This document shows, piece after piece, positions 12,015-23,339 of a DNA stretch of 64,000 nt. The position numbers and the translations under genes were made by a program. The stretch comes from Membranipora membranacea (lineage: Eukaryota; Bryozoa; Gymnolaemata; Cheilostomatida; Membraniporidae). The stretch is taken from assembly GCA_914767715.1 (NCBI GenBank), contig OU612075.1, positions 13,516,001 through 13,580,000 on the forward strand, given 5' to 3'. The notes below the pieces were generated by a model, which worked only from the letters and a program-made list of their open reading frames with translations, was not told where the DNA came from and searched no databases. Each line of letters opens with the position of its first letter. Position 1 is the first letter of the stretch.

Positions 12015-14251
12015 ATGGTTATCAGCACAATAGGAATGATGGCGCAGCTATGCTTCGTGGAGCAGGAATGCTTTGCCTCTCTGGACGAGTTCTACTTTAC
12101 CTCTGAAGCGAAGGCACTAAATTCCAGCACAAACAGTACCGTGAATAAAGCTTTAGTAGAGCATGACTTTCTCGGTGAAGACCTCACATTCGGAGTGTTT
12201 TGTGTTCTGGCGATGTTAGCTGGAGTTGTGCTCAATGTCCTTACCATGGTGGTCTTAAAAACTGGAACGAGAAACAGTAAAGAAGTAAGAACTCAGCTGA
12301 TGAACCTGGCTGTCGCTGACTGCTTGTTTGCCGTAGTCGGACCGTTGACATTCTTTCACATCAGATTTGAGATTCCCATAACCTCCAATCTAATTGGTTG
12401 CAAAATAATAGGTTTTTTAGGATTTCTCGCCGTCACAATTAGTCCACTGTGTAATGTGGCTATCAGCATAGATCGAGTCGTAGCAGTCTACTTTCCTATG
12501 AAAATCCGGAACTACAGATACTGCCATAAGGTTATTACAGCTGTCTGTGTTTGGGTTATCAGTATTATCGTGGATATGGGGCCGCTGTTCAATGCAACCA
12601 CCATTGAGTTAAATGGCCAAGTTTGGTGCTTTGCTTCGCCTGTGAGATATTACAAGCCGTTTACCTATGCTGAGTTTTACGTGGCTAGCGGTGCCAAATA
12701 TGGAGTGCCAGCTCTGATCATCATAGTGATGTACAGTCTGATTGCCTTCAAACTGTTACGCAGGAAGACTGTCGGTGAAAGAACTGCCTCTGTCAAGAAA
12801 CAGGAAAAGTCACGTAGAGAGAAACTGGTAAGTGAGGTCATATAAAACAAAGGCAATAAAACTCAACAGTTTATTGGCTATAAGGCGGATATTCTGACGT
12901 ACAACTCTTCAGCTCTAATTTTTTATACCCCATGTTAAATTCTCGTGCAACCCATCACTATGACTGGTGAAGTGCCTCCCATTGTCTTGCTCAAACTCAA
13001 AAGAGGTGCATTCTAAAATATTAATGCGTTGATAGTTTCTTGGCAAAATGTTTACTTCCTCGTCAGAATTCTTTGACACTGCTAGCTATGATCAAGATAG
13101 ATGGATGTGAGGCTGGATATTTTTAGCGATTGGCTTTTTTGAATACTAGCTTCATCACTCGCCGAGGCCCCTCAAATTATAATGGATAAGAGACTCAGCC
13201 AGCTGTTACTTACACCGTACTTTTTTTAACACTTATTTTTGCAGTCTATATCGTTTCGATAGTGAAATGTTTTCCAAATAGTGCTGAAAAAAGTGTATAA
13301 GCGTTAGACTGAAAATAATGTCAAAAATTTGGTACTAACTTGGTACCTTACTTGGTTTTTCCTGGTTACTTACAGTACTTACTTGGTACTTACCTTACAT
13401 TCTTGGTACTTGCGTGGTTCTCTCTTGGTACTTACTTGGAACCTACTTTTTTATAGATGAGAAGTACCATAGTGGTATTATGTACTGATGCATTCTTCAC
13501 CCTTCTCACCTGGCTACCATTCACCATATTCCAGTTAATCAGTACAGATTTTATACTCAATGGCACTGCTGAAATCTTTGAAGAGAAAACCTCTAAGATT
13601 ATCAACATGTTTAAGATACAAGGCTTCCTAACGTGCCTTCTCATGACTAACTGCTTCAGTTCTCCCGTTATCTACTTTTGGTTCAATCGATCATTCAGAG
13701 TAGGTACACATATTTTTAGAATTTAGGGGGGATTCAAGGGGATGGTGTCCCCCCTTCCTACTTTGTCTAGGGGGATGCATCCCTCTATATATCGTAACCA
13801 TTAACATAACCACAATATGGCTAAAACTGATGCATTTTCGCTTGTAACCACCACAGGGGTTCGGCAGCCCCCTGTACCCCCGGTCTGGTTTGCATCCCCC
13901 TACTTCATATTTTCCACTTCTAACAATGGATACACATAAAAACCACCTTCATAATCAGGGCTTTACACCTACAATTTTACAAATTATCACCGGCAGTTTT
14001 AAGTAAAAAAACTCATATAGTGATATGCGTGTACCTGATTGTCTGCTTCTTATTGACAGGAAGACGTTCAGGCGCTGTTTGCTTGCTGTGGTTGCGGTAA
14101 GAGGAGAGCATTAAAGCGGGCATTAAGGGCCTCTGCTGTCTCCCGGAGCACAAACATCAGTGTGGTGTCCCATAGCTCCTCAAAAGATGGTCAACAGAAT
14201 AAAACAAAGTCTACTCAGCCATCAATCAAGACTGACTTTGAGAAGAAATAG
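12015..14251 (+). CDS. Class A (rhodopsin-like) G-protein-coupled receptor
   Basis: Three exons, 12015-12827, 13457-13699 and 14060-14251, all phase 0, give 415 aa. Seven membrane spans are visible: TM1 about 58-82 with N in 'GVVLNVLTM', TM2 96-117 with 'LAVADCLF', TM3 130-152 followed by 'DRV' (variant of DRY) at 153-155, TM4 173-192, TM5 230-250, TM6 with 'TWLPF' in place of CWxP, and TM7 with 'NCFSSPVIYFWFN' in place of NPxxY. Cys129 and Cys205 can form the usual loop disulfide. N-glycosylation sequons lie in the N-terminus (36, 40) and loop 2 (193). The tail holds 'CCGCGKRR', a likely palmitoylation site, and a Ser/Thr-rich end. These are family facts; the ligand and G protein are unknown and I see no closer subfamily. 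Intron 1 ends with a degenerate acttggtacttac repeat. Confidence 0.93.
13328..13445. repeat. Degenerate ttggtacttac tandem repeat in GPCR intron 1
   Basis: The unit 'acttggtacttact' and close variants are repeated about eight times directly upstream of the exon-2 acceptor (TAG at 13454-13456). It looks like a decayed microsatellite/minisatellite. Some units resemble splice donors or acceptors. Confidence 0.65.
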
Positions 14252-14433
14252 CATCCATTTTGTATTTTAAATGTCAGTCAAAATGAGACTTATAGAACTC
14301 GCTATGTTACCATGGAGTAAAATTTTGTTGTATGATTTAATGTTACCATGAACATAACTGCTTGTTTATGCTTTCTGTGATGCTGATATATATTCCCTAT
14401 AATTAAATTTAATGAATCTGAAGGATTAACGAG

Positions 14434-15427
14434 ATATATCGCTTTTTCAAACTTTTTAATATTGTTTTGATGATCATGTCTAATAATTATTTGCACAGTT
14501 CAAATCTTTAAAATATTTGACGTTGAGTCGCAGTGACCTCTGAAAGTTCATTTTGGGCAAAAAGTGTAATTTTTAAATTCGGCCCTATATGCCTTATTAT
14601 TGAGGTATTTGATTAATTTGTGCTTTCATTCTAATATTACAGGAGGCTCGGAACTAACTAAAGGAGTGATATTTTTGTAAATCTTCATGTTTTTAGGCCT
14701 CCTGTCTTTGAGTCTTTAAATTAATCTTTTTAATAGCAGTAGGGCCGTTTCTGACCCCTCATGCAATGCGACCTCAATCATGCAAGAACTAATACTCCCC
14801 AAGTAATATAGTATACCATTTGGATCTTGCACTGTCACTTCCATCGATAATTTTACCAGCTTACAGATCCTGATGTCACAACTATGAAAACACAATAACC
14901 CAAATTTTCACTAATTTTGAACAGAACTTTCACTCTAAAATTCAGAAAGCTATATTGAAATTTGTTGACAGCATGATGAACAGCAGGGGATTAACAGGAT
15001 TTCTTATCAAAGCAATTATTGATTATGGCTTTAAATCTTGAGAAAACTGAAAACAGGTTAAACAACATGTTATACACACCTGCTGCCACTAAACTAGAAA
15101 CCATTTCCGATCGATGGCGTTCGATGTTAAATTCAATAGAAGAGAGGTTAAAAATTCTCCCTCAATGCTCAACAATCATCAAAAATAGGTGATCCATTAT
15201 TGAACACAGTGTAATTTGTATGTAATACTGCATAGATTCATCTCACTTTTGCACAACGTAATTTTCTCGCTATATGTGTTCAATGTATTTCAGTTAATGT
15301 ACAATTAATCAAGTTGGAAACGGTGGTTTTATAAAATTTTTGTGATATGGAATTTAAGTGAGATTAACTACTGACTCGTAAGTGAAGAAGTTTTTGAAAT
15401 GGGACAATATTTACTGAGAAACTAAAA
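14434..15427 (+). repeat. Dispersed repeat, copy B (about 1 kb)
   Basis: Same-orientation match to 3228-4215, found in the gap after the GPCR gene. Shared anchors and divergence are described for copy A. Both copies lie a short way downstream of plus-strand genes. No coding capacity is evident. Confidence 0.75.
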
Positions 15428-17772
15428 AGGCCGTATGTCACGTTGAGCTATTAACCTATCGATAGCCCATTCTAATGCATTGAACAGCGGTGTGGAATCG
15501 GGGGTTCTCTCACTAAATTACACTAAATATCCAGATTCATCATGTATTCTTAAATCTAAAAAGGTCAGGTTTCGAACCCAATATAGTGTCCGAAACCCCA
15601 CACCACTTTTTTGTTACCTTTATATAAATGACTTTTTCTTGGATCCATGGTGTTAAATTTTATTAAAATCTGTGTTGTTTATAACTTGACATTTATGTGA
15701 CCATCAAGGTAATGGCCAGCCATGTCCTTGTGTTTTATTTTGTAATATTATAGCTTATTGTGATTTTTTTCACATTATTTTATTGACAACAATATTCATC
15801 ATTGAAATCATGATGTTCCTAATGTGCCAGAGCAAGCGAAACAATAAAAAATAAAACTAAGGTTTCAAAACTGGAGTAAGACAGATAAAGAGGCTATAGA
15901 TTGCTTAACTGTTGCATGCTGGTCGTCGATCAGCTCCTAATTTAAGGATGATTTGATCGCAAGCTCATGAAAGCAATACTGATTATTCATCGATTCTTTC
16001 GTTTACATATCTGTCATCTAACAAAACTCATTGACATTTTATGCATAAATGCTAAACAATTTCTACTACTCCCTTGAGAGGTAAAATTGAACGTTGTAAT
16101 AATTTAAAAGTTTTTAGATGAATTTCAAAATATCTGTCACATGTTCTAAAACATGCAAATATTCAAGCTTTTACAACCACCTACATCTTGCTATGTATAC
16201 ACAGATGTATGAGCCTCTCGCACTCCCTTTCTAATCTAGCTTTAACCATAGACTAATGATAAATTATTATCAAGTCTACGGCTATAAAACTTCACACAGC
16301 TTGTTTAACTGGACTAGGAATAGCAAATAAAGTTGATATTATTTTCATATAATGCCACCTCGATTCAAATGCATTCTTTTGGTCAGGCATAAAAAATCAC
16401 AGGCAGCATCTTGAGCAGCACTTTCTCATAGACAAGCAATAAAGACTAAAAATGTTAAAAAACTTAGTTTGGAACAATTTCACTTTTCTTGATAACTCAT
16501 TTAATCAAATTGAGAATCAAATTTGGAGTTAAATTTGCACAAGTTGCAGATATTGGTAATAATTATACGGTAAAAAGATAACCCAATTGTGCACCAAAAC
16601 ACTTAATTTGGCAGAGCAAACCAGTTCAACACAGAGATAAGCAGTGTGTATGATGTTCCTATTTATGATTGGACTTATTACATTATCCTATATTTTTCAT
16701 TTCTAAAATACATCAATCTAAGCATGACTATTCACAAATATCCTTATCATCAGGGAGGGTAAGAATGGTTATCATACCCTCCCTACTGTGCTAGCCTGTC
16801 TTGACAGGCTTGTTCGATGGGCTTGTCGAAACAGGCTATCTGCTGGTGATATCATTATGTATTCCATCTGCAAAGAGAGTTGTCTCTTCTTTCTGCAAGG
16901 GGGCACAAGAAACAATAACTCATACAATGATCTTGATCAAGAATGAGCAGAAGAATAAAGGAAGTAGATAAATGTTGTGCATAAGAAATTGAAATTTAAA
17001 AATTTCAAAACTCAGGCATCAATATGAGCGGCTATTTTGAAATGTCAAATGAGTTGGATGATCATGGTGACATAAATCACTGCTGTCCGGCTGCCACCTT
17101 TGGTACTTAAATTGCGCTTCATCTATTGGGTGTAACGCACAGACTTAATACATTAAGTAGCGGCCGTCGGGCGAGGGGCAAAAGTCTGGGGGGCTCAGAG
17201 TACCTATATTCAAGTCTACGGTTTAACGCATCATCATTAACCATATTTATAACAATACTGGATCATATTGGGTTAAACATTGATTGTAATTATATTTCAC
17301 TCATATTCTTTGGGAGTTCATGATAATAATTATATCTTTATGTCATGAAACAGAAGAAATGTTTCAACAGAAGCTCATTTTGAGTAAGATAGGCGGCAAC
17401 TTAAGGATTCCATTATGTAGGCTACTTGGTTTGATTACCAAAATACTGCCACGCTGCTATTATGTATCAGCATGTTAGCTGACAAATATAATTTGTCCAT
17501 ATGATCTTGACTGTCATATCAACAGAACAAAAAAAACACAAAATAGTGTCCACCCAAGATTAGAGTAAGTCCTTGTAATTAATTATAACCATAATCCTAA
17601 TTGCATGTGAAGGCATTAAATATGACAGTCAGTTAGAGGTGATAATAGCAATCACCTGTGAATGGTATCATTGCTTTCAGTGGTTTATATGTCGTTGTTA
17701 CAGTGAGGTATTGTACTCTTGGCAAGTTAGTTTTGATAGAGAGGCTGTTTTACTTGGTTTTCCGTTCTAAGT
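15428..17772. other. Gene-poor interval with small inverted repeats
   Basis: No gene is seen. The interval holds a possible 130-bp element at 15484-15613 with imperfect ends (gcggtgtgg... / ...ccacacca), a TAGACT..AGTCTA imperfect palindrome at about 16250-16281, a hairpin of 'agggagggta' and its complement at about 16753-16787, and a GC-rich motif at 17160-17200 (gccgtcgggcgaggggcaaa) that recurs in inverse orientation at 34780-34815. The last 100 bp before 17773 probably belong to the promoter/5' UTR of the next gene. Confidence 0.5.
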
Positions 17773-20700
17773 ATGGCTCAGGGGCAGGTATTCAGCTCAA
17801 AGCCTCTTCCTCGACATGAATCTGAGCAAACATTAGTCCAAGTTCCAACATCAGAGGATAGCTGGGATAACAAGCGACTTGATTTGAGTCAGAGCGCTAG
17901 ATGGGCTGATATAGTCAGGCTCATTATACTGGTCGTAGTCGGGTGTTACATCTTTGAGGACCAAAGAGATATGAAAGCTACAAAAGTGCAACTGTCTGTC
18001 CTAAAGGCCAAAGTGATTGTTTTAGAGCATCAAATTAAAACGGAAATAAGATCACTACGAAGAATCTTCAAAGTGAGTTCATGTATTTAATAAATGGAAA
18101 AGTAATTTTGCTGAAACATGTGTCTGGAAGGCTGCGCATATTATTGTTGTGTAAAACAAAAGTAACTTTATGACAGTGTCAAATTGGAGCACCTTAAAAT
18201 CTTTTCACAGGATGAACCAAAAGTACTGACTAGAGGGACACGATCGTCGCTGCCCAGCAGTTTCCTTCCTTTGGAGTTCCGCAGTAGTTTTCAGACACCT
18301 CTCTTAGACCAGATCAGCCAACAAGGAACCTTCTTGAGGCCTTTACCAACACAAAACATCAATGTGGGGAGCAGATCTCAGATCGATCAAGGAGCAAACA
18401 CTGATTCAAGGTTTGTGTTCTACCAGTGCATATACTCTTTGACTGGATCTACCTGAGTTCAAATGATTGAATAAGATGAGCATGTTTTCTCTGCGCACTT
18501 TAATTTCTGGTCTCAATGACAATATCGAATTCATTCATCTCTGTGCTATATACAATTAGCCGCGACCACATGTATCATTTTACAAGGCCACATCATTTAG
18601 GAATCTGGTATTGAACTGAACTGAGGTATCAGGAAATCAGATTTTGGTGACCTGCCTTGAATTGAGAGATGGAGGAAATATGGAGATCTGGGTTTGCCAG
18701 CAGCCATTACTTGTTTTTCCTAATTTCTCCCTATGTGCTTTTTGTTGACACAGATGGTGGCTAGACTCCTCCAGTAGTTTCCTACCTCAGACTCTGTGGA
18801 CTAGTGTGCCATCTACAAACAATGAACAACTCCTTGCTATGAACAACCTCGACTCACAAAATCAGAACCAGAATGCATTTCAAATCGATGAATCAAACTC
18901 AGCTTCACCTTCCACACCATCAGGCAATCATGCCCCGCCTCCTGCTCCGCCTACTACTCAGCCTCCTGCTCCGCCTACTTCTCTGCCTCCTGCTCCGCCT
19001 ACTACTCTGCCTCCTGCTCCGCCTACTTCTCAGCCTCCTGCCACTGACCTCCCTTTTCATACCGTAGCAGATTCCCAGACGTCAACAACTCCTTCATCAT
19101 TTAGGCTCCCTGAAACAACAACGGTGACAGGTTTGTATAAGAAAAATCTGCACGCTCAATATTTGCAATATCGCAATCTATTACCATTGCCTTATGAAAT
19201 TTTCCAAAAAATGGTCGGTCCTGGTAATTCCATTAAAACTTATTTATTATATATATTATTAATGTTCAGAGATCATTCAATAGGCGAGTAAAATCCATCG
19301 AAATGTTCTATTTTTAGGTTCAGTTTATGTGAGATGGGGGAAGTTTGGATGTCCACAGACAGCTGACCAAGTTGTATATAATGGTAACTTAATCTAGAAT
19401 TAAATTAATATTATGAACAAATTACACACTGACACACCAACTACATGGGGGGAGCAAAAGTCCGGGGGCTCAGACTATAGGGCGGCAAGTTAATTGAATA
19501 AGAATATTGGGCAATTCGGTAAAGTTTCATGTTCGCCGTAAATTGTCTGATGCAAACATTGTGTTATGTTTTACAGGCTATGCTGCTGCTTCCTACCCTC
19601 TTAAGGGTCTAGGAGGGTCTACAGAACTTGAATGTTTGCCGTATACACCGAGCTGGCTACCGAACAAGGCATCAACACCATTAAACAAAACGTTACTGAC
19701 CGCTGCCAAATATTCACTTGGTGAGATGCAATATTGATAAAATAACATCGCATAAAACGAAACAATCATTGCCCTTAGGTCTTAATGCTCCAACCCTCTT
19801 TTGCTGGCAACAAATCCTACCAAGCCAGGCCATATTAGAGAGGATAGGCATGGTTCACAAAAGTTTACAAAAGGTGCTGTAATAGTTCGTTGGAGGTTGA
19901 AAACGCTTTTTTGATGGTCGAGATGCAATTCATACTGATGATATTAAATGCACCATTTCCAAATCTATGAAGACACAATAGTGATGGACCTCCCCCCCTG
20001 GCAACTAACAGAGAAAATCGCATCAGGCTAAGATTGTTTTTTATGTCCATTTTGTAGATGGGCATCCTGGTGTGTTAGATTCCAGGATACACAATTCCTT
20101 AGTTTTATGTTCTGTGTGCTACACAAAATCCTCTCCTGTGGTAAGTGTTAGGTTGTTCTCTAATTCAGATTTTTGTTTTTACCATTTCCAACATCTGTCT
20201 GTGTTGTTGCCTAAAAATCAATTTCAATTGAAAAACTGTAAAATTGTGTTAAAAATTGTTTCAAAAATTGTCAAAGCTGATCTCTGCATTGTAATACTAT
20301 CTTGATTTCCAAATAAATTATAGTAAATCAAATCAATGGCGTAATCCACTTTGATATTTGATTTCCCATATTGCATAACTCTCAGTAACTATTCGGGTGT
20401 ATATCCTAGACACAGTCACTGAGCAGCTGTACCAAACGCAGCATAACTTCAAACAATTTTTCTCTTTTTCATCATTTCTCAGTGACAATAACAAATCCAT
20501 TAGTCCAATAATTGCAACTGCTAACTTAGAACTTGTTTTACACACTCCCACAAAGCACCTGAAATGTCATGAAACTGTTTGATCGTGTATTCCATAGTAG
20601 ATATTTTTGTGCCGTCTCTTACAGTTGATGATCCCAGGAAGAGTTGAATGTCCGAATGAGTGGGTGAGGGAATACTATGGCCACCTCATGTCAACCCCAG

Positions 20701-21473
20701 GTTAGTGAGTATCTTTTTAATTTATCTTACAAATATTTGTCTTGTCAAAGATGGAAGAATGCTGAAGGTTCATTACAGGAGCATGCATCAACAGCCAATA
20801 TTATTGATGTTACTAAATCATGGAGCTAGATATTAAAACAATGTATAGAGGCTTGATATTAAAACCGTGTATCTGTATTAGTAGCTAATTTACAAACTTC
20901 TTGTCATTTATGTCATAGAGACAAAAACGGCTAAATCAAAAGTAGCTAATAGTTTAGTCAAGTCAAAATCTTAGTAAGCATATTTCACTGTTTAATTCAC
21001 CTTTTGAGGAAGCAGATTCAGGCCCGTAGTTCTAGGGGAGACATGGACGCTCTGCCTCTCCTAGAATGCTAAATAGAGTGGCTTAAAAATTCTATAATTG
21101 AGTATTTCATTGTCAGAATCAGTTATTTATATCATCAAAATGCCACAGGAGGAGCTTACAATACCCTACCTGATGTTACTTCACACCCTCAAGGATTTCC
21201 GCCTCCCCTACCATTTTTCCTTTAACTACGGCCCTGAGATTAAGCTGTTAAACAAATTAGTATTTCATTGTAGCCATTCCAGAGGAGTACTACAGATCAT
21301 CTAAGAACTACTGCGTTGATGTGAATCCTGACATTGAGTCCGGACACAACGACACACATGGCCAGAGGCTGACATTTGTACAGGCTGGTCACTGCTTTGC
21401 TGATAAATATCCGTGTAGTAAATATATAATGGGGTACAAGATAGCTTGTACTGTGTGTACGAAGGTATCATAG
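17773..21473 (+). CDS. Type II membrane protein with collagen-C4-like (spongin short-chain) head
   Basis: Eight exons, 17773-18072, 18211-18410, 18754-19130, 19318-19383, 19577-19720, 20058-20140, 20625-20700 and 21274-21473; phases close and give 481 aa. A 43-residue cytoplasmic part precedes one membrane span (about 44-61) and a heptad-like segment to about 98. A Ser/Asn/Gln linker leads to a Pro-rich stalk (about 227-262) of 'PPAPPT' repeats. From about 293 the Cys-rich domain known in sponge short-chain collagens is seen: 'VYVRWGKFGCP', 'VVYNGYAA', 'ECLPYTP', 'LCSVCYTK', 'IPGRVECPNEWVREYYG', 'NYCVDVNP', 'CTVCTK' at the end. Family proteins usually carry Gly-X-Y collagen triplets before this domain; none are present here. 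I infer a cell-surface matrix or adhesion protein facing outward. The start is the first ATG, with a good donor 300 nt on. Confidence 0.85.
18930..19044 (+). repeat. Coding 24-bp minisatellite (Pro-rich stalk)
   Basis: A unit of the type cctcctgctccgcctacta plus ct[c/g]ag/ctg is repeated about four and a half times in phase with the C4-domain gene, encoding PPAPPT-T/S-Q/L units. Alternating unit variants (act/tct, cag/ctg) suggest growth by unequal exchange. Length is likely polymorphic. Confidence 0.85.
19440..19490. repeat. GC-rich motif copy (aaagtccgggggctcagac)
   Basis: A short intronic stretch shares the 'gggcaaaagtctggggggctcaga' type motif with 17175-17203 and, inverted, with 34779-34808. 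It appears to be part of the same small repeat family. Confidence 0.5.
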
Positions 21474-23339
21474 ATAACTGCGTGATCTGATCAACCGATA
21501 TATGTAATAGGCTGGAGGTTATTTAATTTTATGATTTGACCAAGTATAGTATTTGTTTGTGCTGGACTGATGTCATTTTATCTTAACAAAATAACAATTA
21601 CTCACTCAATACAGTTAAGTTGCTCAATTTTGGTATTAATTGGTACGTTGTAGGCTAATGGTTAAATAAAGCATGGTTATAAGTCAGCAATGGAGAGGCT
21701 AGTTCAACATCTGGAATATTACAGCCCAGGGGTCTGAATTTAACGTAATAAAACGCCGCAGTCATACGTCTTCATCATGCTTATAATATGTGATGACAGG
21801 CTCTAAGGAGTCTTCTCTTGCTGACACTTTCCCCCTTCTCTATTGAAGCCAGGAGTGTGGATTCTGGACTGGGTTCTTGATTGGTTTTAACACCTCATAC
21901 AGTTGGAGTCATCCTCCCTATTTCTATAGATAGATTACTCCAAAGTGTTATGCACTTGTAGACTATCATCAGTAACAACGCCTCACTCTCATTTTTAGCA
22001 TTGGGGCATCACCCCGAGGTAGAATATGCATGCAAATTAATGTTTATGTGTGACCACCCATGCCAAGTCAATTCAATGTGGACTGAGTTACCCCCCCCCC
22101 CCCAGGGGTTCATGAATACTATCCAAGCAATGACCATTAACCGTGCCCACCAGAAGTTCGGAAAGGCAAACACACAGTGATCTCATGCAGTGGTTGTGTC
22201 TTCTGAAATAACTTGACTAGGATTAATTGTTTACTTATTCTATATTAGGGCAAACGACATCACCAGGAATTGAATCTGGACTTAAAAAATAACAGTGCGT
22301 CAAATTTATCCAATGTATGTGTTTGAGTCGAGTTGGACCACAGGGAATATATACAAGCCATACACAGATGTATAGCTAGTCGCAGAAGAATAGTCTTAGC
22401 CGCAACCACTGCTTACCGAATTGATAAGAATTGATAAACACAATAATATATTGATGACATAAAAGAAGGTCACTTCAATACAAGGCCCTGATCTGTTTCT
22501 GACCCGAATGAGACATCTTTCTGTCACCAGCATATTCCCATGTACCTTTCTTACTGCCGATATACATTCATGAGTCCTGGAGAGCATGTCTGACCCGGCA
22601 CAAGCATGGCTATTTATGAATTGCTTTTTTTATTGGTCGTCCAGTTTTGCTCACCAACACTTATAGTATTATATATGGATGGATGGATGGATTTTATTAC
22701 TATCACTGACAGCATTATTAAAAGAAAAAATGAGTCGCGAAATACAGTGTAATTGCTGGCACTTTGAATCAGCAAGAAAAAAGCGAAGACACTTGGAATA
22801 AAAAATCAAATCTCTGTCTAAAAAAGTATTTCGTTTAAAGTGGTGGGATTTCTTTGCAAATGGTCACTTACTGTGTGTTATTAGCATTGAATTCCATAGA
22901 ACAATTGAATGGGGAGGGAGGGAGGGAGGGTTCATCCCACCCTCTCTGTTATCACAAATCTAGGAATTATATCATGGAGTTGTCTACATATACTTCAAAT
23001 GAGACATGAGACTATGATTGGCTGTTTTTCATAAAGCAAGCCAATCATCAAGCTTTTAAGAGGATGAGTCAGTTTTAAAAAGCTAATAAATGTAAAATGG
23101 TAAAAGAGAGAAAATATTGAGGGTGTCTCATTTGACCCCTTACAGTATGTTGCACTGGTAGGATCTTGTGCTGTCCTACTAGTAGGAAATATTTGTAAAC
23201 CTAGCTGGAGCTTGTAGGTCTACAACTCCTTGGCTGGAGAGAGCACACACATGCTCACTGAAGCAGCAGATTCTTTCTTGTGTCCTATTTTGTCCAGCAT
23301 CACTAAGGGATCATTGTGTTGGTTGTACTGTAAAGAATA
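21474..23339. other. Intergenic, simple repeats only
   Basis: No convincing exon lies between the C4-domain gene and the lipid phosphatase gene. A run of 13 C lies at 22091-22103, an atgg tetranucleotide repeat near 22675-22692 and a ggga repeat near 22912-22930. The last part presumably holds the promoter of the next gene. Confidence 0.5.

Noticed and set aside
18873-19067. Leucine-rich frame (LLLRLLL repeats) on the plus strand
   Set aside because: It is an out-of-frame reading of the Pro-rich minisatellite; the in-phase reading joins all C4-gene exons.
22091-22103. C13 run as a regulatory element
   Set aside because: A simple homopolymer with nothing around it to support a function.
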